DNA of 64,000 nt, from assembly GCF_001702265.1 (NCBI RefSeq), contig NZ_MAUE01000040.1:49083-113082 (forward strand). Reading direction: 5' to 3'. Position 1 is the first letter of the stretch; every line of letters starts with the position of its first letter. The position numbers and the translations under genes are program-made. Below, in pieces: positions 35,610 to 44,462 of the stretch. Origin of the DNA: Pseudomonas aylmerensis. GTDB lineage: Bacteria > Pseudomonadota > Gammaproteobacteria > Pseudomonadales > Pseudomonadaceae. The notes beneath the pieces were generated by a model. It ran no database searches and was not told where the DNA came from. It saw nothing but the letters and a program-made list of their open reading frames with translations.

Positions 35610-36786
35610 CGCGGCGCGCTTCGGCAGACCTCAAGGCCGGGTGGGAGGCCAGGCCGGCAAGCACGGCGGCAATCACCAGCAACGCGGCGCTCAGTTCGAA
35701 CGTCGCCGGGTAGCCGCTGCGATCGAATGTCACGCCACCGACCGTAGCCCCAGCCGCAATTGCCAACTGGATGATCGCGACCATCAACCCGCCGCCAGCC
35801 TCGGCGTCCTCGGGCAGCGTGCGCGCCAGCCAGGTCCACCAGCCGACCGGCGCGGCAGTGGCCACCAGGCCCCAACCGCCCAGCAAGACCGTGGTGATGA
35901 TCGGTGAACGGCCGAGGGCGACGAGCAGCACGGCGATTCCTGCCATCAATAGCGGGATGGCAATCAACGGCACGAACAGGTTGTGCTTGAGCACACGTTC
36001 GATCAGCAACGTACCGGCCAGCCCGGCCAGGCCGAGGACCAGCAGCATCAGCGACAGCGTGGACACACTGACCTGGGTGACGCTTTCCAGAAATGGCCGC
36101 AGGTAGGTGAACAGCATGAACTGGCCCATGAAAAACACACTGACGGCGAGCATGCCCAAGGCCACGGGTGTGTGTTTCATCAGCCGCAACACATTGCCGG
36201 TTTTCGCCGTGCCGTCGGCCTTGATCGTCGGCAGGCTCGCGAGCAGCCACACTGCCGCGATCGCGGCCACCGGCACGACGCAGAAAAACGCGCCCCGCCA
36301 GCCGATCAGTCCGCCAAGAAAGCTGCCCAGCGGCGCCGCAATCACCATGGCCAACGCATTGCCGCCATTCACCAGCGCCAGCGCGCGCGGGACCTGGGCC
36401 GTGGGCACCAGGCGCATGGCGGTGGCGGCCGACAGGGACCAGAAGCCGCCGATGGCCACGCCGATCAGCGCGCGACCGAGCATGAACGTCAGGTAGTTCG
36501 GCGCGAGGGCGACCACGCTGCCGGAGAGAATCATCAGCAGCGTCAATGCCAGCAGCAGGCGCTTGCGCTCGACCCGCGCCGCCACGCTGGCGATCACCAG
36601 GCTGGTGAGCAAGGCAAACAGCCCGGACACCGAGATACCCTGGCCGGCCTGGCCCTCTGTAATGTGCAGGTCGGCCGCCAGCGGGGTCAGCAGGCTGACC
36701 GGCAGGAACTCTGACGCGACCAGGGCGAAGGCGGCCAGCGCCATGGCGAACACCGCGCCCCAGTGAGTTTTAGAGGTATTGGCCAT
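35602..36786 (-). CDS. MFS transporter (DHA1 drug/sugar efflux type)
   Basis: A 394-residue transporter with about 12 membrane segments. FALVASEFLPVSLLTPLAADL, the motif-A-like SVAARVERKRLLL and LGRALIGVAIGGFWSLSAA are typical of the AraJ/YdhP-like DHA1 group. Its start overlaps the stop of the hydrolase gene by one base, so these two are an operon. Its end overlaps the convergent AraC gene by eight bases. Substrate unknown. Confidence 0.87.
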   Translation of the reverse strand: MANTSKTHWGAVFAMALAAFALVASEFLPVSLLTPLAADLHITEGQAGQGISVSGLFALLTSLVIASVAARVERKRLLLALTLLMILSGSVVALAPNYLTFMLGRALIGVAIGGFWSLSAATAMRLVPTAQVPRALALVNGGNALAMVIAAPLGSFLGGLIGWRGAFFCVVPVAAIAAVWLLASLPTIKADGTAKTGNVLRLMKHTPVALGMLAVSVFFMGQFMLFTYLRPFLESVTQVSVSTLSLMLLVLGLAGLAGTLLIERVLKHNLFVPLIAIPLLMAGIAVLLVALGRSPIITTVLLGGWGLVATAAPVGWWTWLARTLPEDAEAGGGLMVAIIQLAIAAGATVGGVTFDRSGYPATFELSAALLVIAAVLAGLASHPALRSAEARRAT

Positions 36787-37808
36787 TACTTCAGGTTGCC
36801 TTTGAAAAATTCCGTGAGCGTGGCGAAAGGGATCAGGTCGACCCGGTCGTAGAGGTCGACATGGCCTGCGTCGGGGATGATCACCAGCTTCTTGGGCTCG
36901 GCGGCGCGCTGGTAGGCGTCCTCGCTGAACTCGCGGGAGTGCGCTCCGGCGCCGGTGATCAACAGCAGCGGGCGAGGGGAGAGCGTCTCGATGTCGTTGA
37001 GTGGGTAGAAATTCATGAACTTCACATTGCTGGTCAGCGTCGGCCGCGTGGTGGTGCGCGCCGAGGCCCCGGCCGGGGTGAATTCGCCGCGCGGGGTGCG
37101 GTAGAAGTCGTAGAACTCATCACCCACAGGATCACCGGTCAGGGTGTGTGGGGTGCCGCCGGTGTACACGGTCTCGCCACCCTGGAACTCCACGTAGCGC
37201 TGGTTGGCAGCCTGCAGCAGCACCTGGCGACGTTGCGCGAGGGTCACGCCGTGCTTGAGGCCGTTACGGTTGGCCGCGCCCATGTCGTACAGGCTGACCG
37301 TGGCGATGGCCTTGAGGCGTGGGTCGATCTTCGCCGCACTGATGGCGAAACTGCCGCTGCCGCAGATACCGATCACGCCTATGCGCTCGCGGTCGACGTT
37401 GGGCCGGGTGCCGAGAAAGTCCACGGCAGCGCTGAAGTCTTCGCTGTAGAGGTCGGGCAGTACCGCGTTGCGCGGTTGGCCCGCGCTGGCACCCCAGTAC
37501 GACAGGTCCAGTGACAGGCTGACGAAACCCTGCTCGGCCATCTTGGTGGCGTAGAGGTTGGCGCTCTGTTCCTTGACCGCGCCCATCGGGTGGCCGACGA
37601 CAATCGCGGCAAGCTTGGCGTCGGGGGCGAGATGTCTGGGCACGAACAGGTTGCCTGCGACGGCCATGCCATATTGGTTGTTGAAGGTGACTTTTTCGAC
37701 GGTCACCTTGTCGCTCGTATAGAAGTTGTCAGCACCGTTGGACATATCGGCTCCCAGCGCAGAAAGAGAAGTCACCAGCAAACCCAGGGCGAGCAAGAGG
37801 CTGTTCAT
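36786..37808 (-). CDS. Secreted alpha/beta hydrolase with Cys at the nucleophile position
   Basis: A 340-residue protein with a signal peptide (MNSLLLALGLLVTSLSALGA); the start at 37808 fits this. The nucleophile elbow reads IGVIGICGSGSFAIS, so a Cys occupies the usual Ser place, as in dienelactone-hydrolase-like enzymes. The late His is in IPDAGHVDLYD and an acidic residue follows LLLITGAGAHSREFSED. Family relatives are annotated simply as alpha/beta hydrolases. It is co-transcribed with the MFS gene and divergent from an AraC regulator. Confidence 0.82.
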   Translation of the reverse strand: MNSLLLALGLLVTSLSALGADMSNGADNFYTSDKVTVEKVTFNNQYGMAVAGNLFVPRHLAPDAKLAAIVVGHPMGAVKEQSANLYATKMAEQGFVSLSLDLSYWGASAGQPRNAVLPDLYSEDFSAAVDFLGTRPNVDRERIGVIGICGSGSFAISAAKIDPRLKAIATVSLYDMGAANRNGLKHGVTLAQRRQVLLQAANQRYVEFQGGETVYTGGTPHTLTGDPVGDEFYDFYRTPRGEFTPAGASARTTTRPTLTSNVKFMNFYPLNDIETLSPRPLLLITGAGAHSREFSEDAYQRAAEPKKLVIIPDAGHVDLYDRVDLIPFATLTEFFKGNLK

Positions 37809-37974
37809 GAGCGGTTCCTTGAGAAAAATGAGTCTGCGCATTTTCCCGGCACGGCCACGCGAGCTGTAGTGCGTTTCAGTGGATTACTTGCCTGATCCTC
37901 TGAGTTTCGCCGTTTGCCAGGGACACCTGCGGGCGGCCGCGGTACAGTTCGATCAACAGAAAAAAGGGCCCTTC

Positions 37975-38898
37975 ATGAGCATTCATTCAACGCCCCTGGA
38001 CGTGCTGATCCAGGCCATTGGCGCGCGCGTCCGGGTACCCGGGGACAGCCCCATGCCGATCCCGGGCCTGTGCTTTTATCGGCGTGAGCAGCCGGCGACC
38101 CCGGTGGTGTGCATGGTCGAGCCGAGCATCGTGCTGGTGGCCCAGGGCGAGAAGCGACTGTGGGTGGGCGGCGAGGGTTACCCTTATGACACCTCGCGCT
38201 TCCTGGTGACCTCGCTGGACATTCCCGCCAACTCGGAAGTGCTCACCGCCAGCCCGGAAAAACCCTGCCTCGGCCTGACCTTCAAGCTTGACCTGCGCAT
38301 CCTCGCCGAGCTGATCGCCCAGAGTGAGGCGCCGCCCAGGCGCGAGCGGGCGGTGCTCAAAGGCGTGGGAATCGGCACGGTCACCACCGGCATGCTGGCG
38401 TCGTTCGCGCGCCTGGTGGAATTGCTTGATGAGCCTGAGGCGATACCGGTGCTGGCCCCCTTGGTCCAACGCGAGATTCACTACCGGCTGCTGCAAAGTG
38501 ATCAGGCTGGTCGCCTGCGGCAGATCTGTTCGGTGGACGGCCAGGGTTACCGGATTGCCCGGGCAATCGACTGGCTGAAACTCAATTACCACGGCCCTTT
38601 GCGCGTAGATGAATTGGCCGCGCGCGTGCAAATGAGTGCCGCGACCTTTCACCATCACTTTCGCCAGCTGACGGCGATGAGTCCATTGCAGTATCAGAAA
38701 TGGCTGCGCCTGAACGAGGCGCGGCGCTTGATGTTGAACGAGCATCAGGACGTGTCCAGTGCTGCGTTCAAGGTTGGCTATGAAAGCCCGTCGCAGTTCA
38801 GTCGCGAATACAGCCGACTGTTTGGAGTACCACCCAAACGCGACATGGCCGCGTTGCGTGGCAAGGCGGCGGTCACTGATCTGCGGGGGTCAGATTAG
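37975..38898 (+). CDS. AraC-family regulator (AraC_N type)
   Basis: A 307-residue regulator. Residues about 20-170 carry the AraC_N domain (PMPIPGLCFYRREQPATPVVC, in parts, and LGLTFKLDLRILAELIAQ), and 205-290 the double HTH (VDELAARVQMSAATFHHHFRQ and AFKVGYESPSQFSREYSRLFG). The start at 37975 is chosen because the family block begins soon after. It is divergent from the hydrolase-MFS pair, which are likely targets. Its 3' end overlaps the convergent GAF gene by 26 bases. Confidence 0.9.
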   Translation: MSIHSTPLDVLIQAIGARVRVPGDSPMPIPGLCFYRREQPATPVVCMVEPSIVLVAQGEKRLWVGGEGYPYDTSRFLVTSLDIPANSEVLTASPEKPCLGLTFKLDLRILAELIAQSEAPPRRERAVLKGVGIGTVTTGMLASFARLVELLDEPEAIPVLAPLVQREIHYRLLQSDQAGRLRQICSVDGQGYRIARAIDWLKLNYHGPLRVDELAARVQMSAATFHHHFRQLTAMSPLQYQKWLRLNEARRLMLNEHQDVSSAAFKVGYESPSQFSREYSRLFGVPPKRDMAALRGKAAVTDLRGSD

Positions 38899-39379
38899 CG
38901 TAGAAAATGCAGCCGATCAGGCGTGCAAACAGGCTGAGGGTTTCCGGCAGGTTGGGGTCATCAAACAGCATCGACCGCGAATCCAGTGCGCACAGCGCGC
39001 CAAACAGGCGGCCGTCGGGCAGGAATATCGGCGCACCGGCGTAGCTCTCGATCGCGTATTGCTTGACCACCGGGCGCGATGCAAAGCGGCCGTTGTCGCT
39101 GATCTGCGGAATGAACAGGGCCTGGGGGTCGATGCAGAACTCGCTGCACAGGGTGGTTTCGAGGTCGAGGACGTCGTCGACGTGGATGCCCATGTCGACC
39201 GTGTCATGCACGGAGCAGACGATCCATTCAAGGTCGGTGAATTTGGCGATGCCGGCAAAGCGCATGCCGGTCAGGCGGGTGACCAATTGCAGGATGCTGG
39301 TGGTGGCTTCTATTTCGGCGATGGCAGCGCGTTCATCGGCGCTGAGTAGCGATTGTGCAGCGGTGACGCTTGAAACCAT
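38873..39379 (-). CDS. Stand-alone GAF domain protein
   Basis: A 168-residue protein made of one GAF domain: IAEIEATTSILQLVTRLTGM at the N-terminus, then ISDNGRFASRPVVKQYAIESYAG and APIFLPDGRLFGALCALD, the usual GAF strand pattern. Cysteines occur in CSEFCIDPQ but no chromophore site can be claimed. The ATG at 39379 has GGAG 8 nt upstream; a GTG at 39388 is less likely. GAF-only proteins sense small ligands or redox. No output domain is attached and the partner is unknown. Confidence 0.82.
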   Translation of the reverse strand: MVSSVTAAQSLLSADERAAIAEIEATTSILQLVTRLTGMRFAGIAKFTDLEWIVCSVHDTVDMGIHVDDVLDLETTLCSEFCIDPQALFIPQISDNGRFASRPVVKQYAIESYAGAPIFLPDGRLFGALCALDSRSMLFDDPNLPETLSLFARLIGCIFYANLTPADQ

Positions 39380-39430
39380 GCTTGACACTCCAATGGCGCG
39401 ACGGCCGGGGCCGCCACGCCGGGTAAGGGC

Positions 39431-40933
39431 TTAATTAATCCGTGGATGCTGCTGCACCAGATTCTGGCGCTTGGCTTCCAGGGCGGCAATCTCGGCATCG
39501 ATGTCTTCGATTTTCTGCTCGATATTGTCGTGGTGCTCCTGCAGGAGTTCCTTGGCTTCTTCCATGTCCGAGGCGGCCGGGGCTGCGCCGCGCAAAGGCT
39601 TGTTGGCGGTTTCCTTCATGGTCAGGCCAGTGATCAGGCCGATCACGGCAAACACCATCAGGTAGTAGGCGGGCATGAACAGGTCATTGGTGCTTTCCAC
39701 CAGCCAGGCCACGGCGGTTGGCGTCACGCCGGCGATCAATACCGACACGTTGAACGCACTGGCCAGCGCGCTGTAGCGCAGGTGGGTGGGGAACATCGCG
39801 GGCAGCGTCGAAGCCATCACGCCGATAAAGAAGTTCAGCACGACCGCGAGGATCAGCAGGCCAGCGAAGATCAGCCCGGTCTTGCCGCTGGTGATCAGCA
39901 TGAACGCCGGGATGGCCAGGAACAGCAGGCCGATGCTGCCGGCGATGATGAAAGGCTTGCGGCCGATCTTGTCACTGACAAAGCCAATGAACGGCTGCAC
40001 GAACAGCATGCCGACCATGATCGCGATGATGATCAGCACGCCGCTGTTTTCGGCGTAGTGCAGGTTGTGCGAGAGGTAGCTGGGCATGTACGTGAGCAGC
40101 ATGTAGTACGTCACGTTGGTGGCCGCGACGATACCGATGCAGGTCAGCAGGCTGCGCCAATGCTTGGTGGCGATTTCCTTGAACGACACTTTCGGGCCGT
40201 GGGTCAGGCCTTCGCGGTCGCCTTGTTCAAGCTTGTCGACATGTTGTTGGAACGCCGGGGTCTCTTCCAGCGCATGGCGCAGGTACAGGCCGATGATGCC
40301 CAGGGGCAGGGCCAGGAAGAACGGCAGGCGCCAGCCCCAGGCCTCGAAGTCCGCTTCGCCGAGCACGCTGGAAATCAGCACCACTACACCCGCACCCAGC
40401 ACGAAGCCGGCAATCGAGCCAAAATCCAGCCAACTGCCGAGGAAGCCGCGCTTGCGGTCTGGCGCATATTCGGCAACGAAAATCGACGCGCCGGTGTACT
40501 CGCCGCCCACCGAGAAACCCTGGGCCATCTTGCACAGCAGCAACAGGATCGGTGCCCAGATGCCGATGGAGGCGTAGCCTGGAATCAAGCCGATGGCGAA
40601 GGTACTCAGCGACATGATCACGATGGTCGCGGCGAGGACTTTCTGTCGCCCGTATTTATCCCCCAACGCGCCGAAGAACAGGCCGCCCAGCGGACGAATC
40701 AGGAAAGGCACGGAGAAGGTGGCGAGGGCGGCGATCATTTGGACACTGGGCGAGGCGTCCGGGAAGAACACTTTACCCAACACATAGGCGACGAACCCGT
40801 AGACACCGAAGTCGAACCATTCCATGGCGTTACCCAGGGCGGCGGCGGTGATCGCCTTGCGCATCTTGGTGTCGTCGACGATGGTGATGTCTTTCAATCC
40901 GATGGGTTTGACGCTTTTCTTACGTAATTTCAT
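39431..40933 (-). CDS. proP: MFS proline/betaine transporter
   Basis: A 500-residue transporter with about 12 membrane segments and a long C-terminal extension. The N-terminal AAALGNAMEWFDFGVYGFVAYVLG and GALGDKYGRQKVLAATIVIMSL are the metabolite:H+ symporter signatures. The end (about 455-498) is rich in acidic and basic heptads (NIEQKIEDIDAEIAALEAKR), a coiled coil like the osmosensing tail of ProP. It probably imports proline, glycine betaine or ectoine under osmotic stress. The start at 40933 is chosen over the longer frame. Confidence 0.85.
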   Translation of the reverse strand: MKLRKKSVKPIGLKDITIVDDTKMRKAITAAALGNAMEWFDFGVYGFVAYVLGKVFFPDASPSVQMIAALATFSVPFLIRPLGGLFFGALGDKYGRQKVLAATIVIMSLSTFAIGLIPGYASIGIWAPILLLLCKMAQGFSVGGEYTGASIFVAEYAPDRKRGFLGSWLDFGSIAGFVLGAGVVVLISSVLGEADFEAWGWRLPFFLALPLGIIGLYLRHALEETPAFQQHVDKLEQGDREGLTHGPKVSFKEIATKHWRSLLTCIGIVAATNVTYYMLLTYMPSYLSHNLHYAENSGVLIIIAIMVGMLFVQPFIGFVSDKIGRKPFIIAGSIGLLFLAIPAFMLITSGKTGLIFAGLLILAVVLNFFIGVMASTLPAMFPTHLRYSALASAFNVSVLIAGVTPTAVAWLVESTNDLFMPAYYLMVFAVIGLITGLTMKETANKPLRGAAPAASDMEEAKELLQEHHDNIEQKIEDIDAEIAALEAKRQNLVQQHPRIN

Positions 40934-41100
40934 GCGGGCCACTCTAAAGCAGAACAGGGGAGGTGCCATCGTTGCGATGGCACCGCTCTGTCACTTCAGA
41001 TACAAGGGGACACGAAATAATTCACCACTATTTGTGTTTTTTTGCTTGGCGGGGAAACTGGTTTTAAACCGATTGGGTTTTATGGGGGGGTTGGTTTGGG

Positions 41101-41352
41101 GTGAGCTAGCTTTCTTTATAGTGAGCTGGATTTTTTTGTAGTGAACTGGATTTTTTTGTGGCGAGCGGGCTTGCCCCGCGTTGGGCTGCGCAGCAGCCCC
41201 AAAACCAGGCGCCACGGTATACCTGATGTTTAAAGGGGGTACTTATGGGGGCTGCTGCGCAGCCCAACGCGGGGCAAGCCCGCTCACCACAAAAAGCCTG
41301 CTCACCATAAGCTTGCACACCATAAGCCTGCTCAGCATAAGTCAGCTCACCC
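41101..41352. repeat. Hairpin element, copy 2 (reverse loop) with tandem tails
   Basis: The core has arms at 41174-41200 and 41247-41273 reading CCCCGCGTTGGGCTGCGCAG and its complement, with a 46-nt loop that matches the other copies in reverse. To the left, GTGAGCTGG-type units repeat at 41101, 41121, 41141 and 41161, an exact 20-bp period. To the right, CCTGCTCACCATAAG-type units repeat with a 15-bp period to about 41345. The stretch 40934-41412 contains no gene. Confidence 0.8.
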
Positions 41353-41412
41353 CAGGTCGGTGCGCCGCAAACAGCCACACTTCTATCTACAAACAGAAAC
41401 GAGAGCTAGCCG

Positions 41413-41937
41413 ATGACCGCCCCACGCCTTACCTACCGCCAGCCCCAGCCCACGGATGTGGCGCGATTGTTCGCGATCTTCGGTGACCCGCAAACCAACC
41501 TCTTCAATCCGGCCGGCCCGATGCAAGACCTGGCAGCGGCCCAGCGCCTGCTCGATCACTGGCTGCAGCAATGGGCGGCGCATGGCTATGGCTGGTGGGC
41601 GATTGCTCGGCGCGAAGCGCCGGCGCACATCATCGGGTTCGGCGGTATTGCGCCGCTGAACTACCTCACGCAACCGCGCATCAACCTGGGTTATCGCTTT
41701 GCCGTGGAGGCCTGGGGGCAGGGCTATGCCACTGAAGTCGCGCGTGATGCCTTGAGGCTGGCGTTTGACACCCTGGGGCTGCCCGCCGTGTTCGGTTTGG
41801 TGCGGCCGGACCATGCCGCTTCGATTCGCGTGCTGGAGAAAGTCGGCATGCAGCCATTCGGTGAACTCGATGACGTACCCGGCCAAGCCCCGAGCGTGGT
41901 CATGTGCGTGCGTCATCCTACAACTTGTCGTGCCTGA
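41413..41937 (+). CDS. GNAT acetyltransferase (RimJ/RimL type)
   Basis: A 174-residue protein with GAGAG 7 nt before the ATG. LTYRQPQPTDVARLFAIFGD at the start, GFGGIAPLNY and the acetyl-CoA binding stretch YRFAVEAWGQGYATEVARDAL, then ASIRVLEKVGMQPFGE, are typical of the Acetyltransf_3 group. It transfers an acetyl group to an amine, perhaps a protein N-terminus or small molecule. It stands alone downstream of a repeat element. Confidence 0.87.
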   Translation: MTAPRLTYRQPQPTDVARLFAIFGDPQTNLFNPAGPMQDLAAAQRLLDHWLQQWAAHGYGWWAIARREAPAHIIGFGGIAPLNYLTQPRINLGYRFAVEAWGQGYATEVARDALRLAFDTLGLPAVFGLVRPDHAASIRVLEKVGMQPFGELDDVPGQAPSVVMCVRHPTTCRA

Positions 41938-41985
41938 CAGTTTTTACACCGGTGTGATACCCCACAAAAACCGCAATCTTTCAGA

Positions 41986-42014
41986 TTGACAGCCGTCAGG
42001 CAGCCCGCTATAAA
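41986..42014 (+). promoter_or_regulatory. Near-consensus sigma70 promoter of the MFS gene
   Basis: TTGACA (41986-41991) and TATAAA (42009-42014) are separated by 17 bp, almost the ideal promoter. Transcription should start near 42021, just before the palindrome at 42032, which would give tight repression with strong induction. Confidence 0.8.
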
Positions 42015-42031
42015 AGTCACAGTTGTACGAC

Positions 42032-42053
42032 GACATATGACGTTACATATGTC
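42032..42053. promoter_or_regulatory. Palindromic operator downstream of the promoter
   Basis: GACATATG and CATATGTC flank ACGTTA, a perfect 8-bp inverted repeat about 11-32 bp after the predicted start. The position suits a roadblock repressor. The regulator gene is not adjacent. Confidence 0.65.
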
Positions 42054-42081
42054 CTGACTAACAAAAATAAAAAGTGATGCC

Positions 42082-43485
42082 ATGAACTTGAATGAGCCCA
42101 TCAACGCCCACCGCGTTGGCCAGGCGGTAGGCAACTATCGCTGGACCATCTGTGCGATGTTGTTTTTCGCGACCACCGTCAACTACCTCGACCGCCAGGT
42201 GCTCAGCCTGCTGGCGCCGCAGTTGTCGACGCAATTTGGCTGGAGCAACACCGACTACGCCAACATTGCCGCTGTGTTCCAGTTCGTCTACGCGATTTCG
42301 ATGCTGTTCGCCGGGCGCTTCGTCGACAAGATCGGCACCAAGGCCGCGTATGTCGTGGCGATTGGCATCTGGTCCACCGGCGCAATCATGCACGCGTTCG
42401 CGGTGCCGATGGGCGAGGGCATCGCGGCGGTCAGCGGGGCGATCGGGCTGGCGGTGATTCCGGTGTCGATTGCCGGCTTCATGCTCTCCCGCGCGGTACT
42501 GGCGATTGGCGAGGCGGGTAACTTCCCGATCGCGATCAAGGCCACTGCCGAGTATTTCCCGAAGAAAGAACGCTCGCTGGCCACCGGTATCTTCAACTCC
42601 GGCGCCAACGTAGGCGCGATCCTGGCCCCCATCTGCGTGCCATTGATTGCCGGCCTGTGGGGCTGGGAAGCCGCCTTCATGGTGATCGGCATGTTGGGCT
42701 TCGTGCGGGTGGCGGTGTGGTCGGCGCTGTACGAAAAACCCGACCAGCAAAAACGCCTGTCCGCTGAAGAGCTGGCGTATATCCGCAGCGACCAGACCGT
42801 GCAGCCGTTCACGGCGGCGCCGGCCGGCACGCCGGAGAAAAAAGTCTCGTGGTTCAAATTGCTCACCTACCGCCAGACCTGGGCCTTCGCCTTCGGCAAG
42901 TTCATGACTGACGGCGTGTGGTGGTTCTTCCTGTTCTGGCTGCCCACCTACCTGTCCGCGCAATACGGCATGAAAGGCGCCGACATCGTCATGCCCCTGG
43001 CGGTGCTGTACAGCATGACCATGGTCGGCAGCATCGGCGGCGGCTGGTTCCCCAGCTACTTCATGGCGCGCGGCGACGCACCGTACGACGGTCGCATGAA
43101 AGCCATGCTGGTGATCGCGCTGTTCCCGCTGGTGGTATTGCTGGCGCAGCCGCTGGGCTACATCAGCTTCTGGGTGCCGGTGCTGCTGATCGGGGTTGGG
43201 GCGTCGGCGCATCAGGCGTGGTCGTGCAATATCTTCACCACCGTGTCCGACATGTTCCCGCAGAAAACCGTGGCCTCGGTGGTCGGCATCGGCGGTATGG
43301 CCGGCGGTATCGGCGGGGTGGTGATGACCAAGATCGGCGGCTGGGTATTTGATTACTACAAGTCGATCAACGATATCCATACCGGCTACATGATCATGTT
43401 CGCGATCTGTGCGCTGGCCTACCTGGTAGCGTGGAGCGTGATGAAAACGCTGGTGCCGCGCCACAAGGAAATCACTGATTTGTAA
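42082..43485 (+). CDS. MFS transporter of the anion:cation symporter family
   Basis: A 467-residue transporter with about 12 membrane segments. WTICAMLFFATTVNYLDRQV, the GEAGNFPIAIKATAEYFPKK block and RSLATGIFNSGANVGAILAP are the hexuronate/galactarate (ExuT/GudP-like) signatures. It should import a hexuronate or sugar acid with a proton. No catabolic gene lies beside it. A strong promoter and a palindromic operator precede it. Confidence 0.9.
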   Translation: MNLNEPINAHRVGQAVGNYRWTICAMLFFATTVNYLDRQVLSLLAPQLSTQFGWSNTDYANIAAVFQFVYAISMLFAGRFVDKIGTKAAYVVAIGIWSTGAIMHAFAVPMGEGIAAVSGAIGLAVIPVSIAGFMLSRAVLAIGEAGNFPIAIKATAEYFPKKERSLATGIFNSGANVGAILAPICVPLIAGLWGWEAAFMVIGMLGFVRVAVWSALYEKPDQQKRLSAEELAYIRSDQTVQPFTAAPAGTPEKKVSWFKLLTYRQTWAFAFGKFMTDGVWWFFLFWLPTYLSAQYGMKGADIVMPLAVLYSMTMVGSIGGGWFPSYFMARGDAPYDGRMKAMLVIALFPLVVLLAQPLGYISFWVPVLLIGVGASAHQAWSCNIFTTVSDMFPQKTVASVVGIGGMAGGIGGVVMTKIGGWVFDYYKSINDIHTGYMIMFAICALAYLVAWSVMKTLVPRHKEITDL

Positions 43486-43492
43486 CGCCTGG

Positions 43493-43527
43493 CCTCCCGC
43501 GCCGAGTACAGCGCGGGAGGTATTTTT
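43493..43527 (+). terminator. Intrinsic terminator of the MFS gene
   Basis: CCTCCCGCGC and GCGCGGGAGG form a perfect 10-bp GC-rich stem with an 8-nt loop, followed by TATTTTT. It ends the plus-strand transcript right at the end of the convergent MarR-GNAT gene. Confidence 0.9.
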
Positions 43528-44448
43528 CTACAGTGCGCGTACCCACGTCTCACTGACCAGGGTCTTGCCGAAACTGACGGTGGGTTCCTCCTCGGTCAGT
43601 TCGAAGGCCGCCTTCTGATACAGCTTGCGCGCGTCGGTGAGGATGTTCACCGTCCACAGCAGCATGCTTGTATAGCCGGCCTGCCGGGCAAAACGCAGGC
43701 ATTCATCCACCAGCCGCTGGCCAATCCCCATGCCTCGGGCGCTGGCGTCGACATACAGCATGCGCAACTTGGCGGTGGTGGCGTCATGGCGCACCACAAA
43801 CACCGAACCCACCACCTCGCCGTCCTTTTCCGCAATCCAGCAGCGCTCGCACGTTGGGTCAAACTCGCGCAGGTACTTGGCGACAATCTCCGCCACCAGC
43901 GCTTCGAACTCCCAGTTCCAGCCATATTCACGCGCGTACAAGGCCGATTGCTGTTGCACCACCAGGCCCATGTCGCCAGGTTGCGGGTCGCGCAGCAGGT
44001 AGGTCGGCGCAGTGCCTTGCAGCAGGGCCTGGATGCGTTGCATCGCGCCGGTGAGTTGGCGTTGCTGGGCGTCGGGCAGGGCATCGAGCAGGGCGATGAC
44101 TTCGTTCTGCGTCTGCTGCTCCAGCGGGGCCAGCACGGCGCGGCCCAGATCACTGAGGTGCAACAGCACCGCACGTGCGTCGGTGGGCGAACGGACTTTC
44201 TGGATCAGGCGGTTTTTTTCCAGGCCGCTGGTCAGCCGGCTCAGGTAACCCGCGTCAAGGCTGAGCATCTGGCACAGGTCGGCGCTGGTCAGGTCGCCTC
44301 GCGATGACAACTCGTACATCACACGGATTTCGGTCAGGGAGAAATCGCTCTGCAGCAGGTGTTCCTGCAGCACGCCGATCTGGTGGGTATAGAAGCGGTT
44401 GAAGCCGCGCACGATGCCGGCGCGTTCGACAAGCTGGGGTGTAGACAT
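43528..44448 (-). CDS. MarR-GNAT fusion regulator
   Basis: A 306-residue protein. Residues about 1-145 form a MarR winged helix (FSLTEIRVMYELSSRG, LCQMLSLDAGYLSRLTSGLEK, SPTDARAVLLHLSDLG), and 150-306 a GNAT acetyltransferase (VVGSVFVVRHDATTAKLRML, DASARGMGIGQRLVDECLRFA). The start at 44448 is chosen; the in-frame start at 44478 lies within the operator. Such fusions probably link ligand sensing to acetylation. Two MarR-like sites lie just upstream, so it likely represses itself. Confidence 0.9.
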   Translation of the reverse strand: MSTPQLVERAGIVRGFNRFYTHQIGVLQEHLLQSDFSLTEIRVMYELSSRGDLTSADLCQMLSLDAGYLSRLTSGLEKNRLIQKVRSPTDARAVLLHLSDLGRAVLAPLEQQTQNEVIALLDALPDAQQRQLTGAMQRIQALLQGTAPTYLLRDPQPGDMGLVVQQQSALYAREYGWNWEFEALVAEIVAKYLREFDPTCERCWIAEKDGEVVGSVFVVRHDATTAKLRMLYVDASARGMGIGQRLVDECLRFARQAGYTSMLLWTVNILTDARKLYQKAAFELTEEEPTVSFGKTLVSETWVRAL

Positions 44449-44462
44449 GGCGGATGCTCGAA

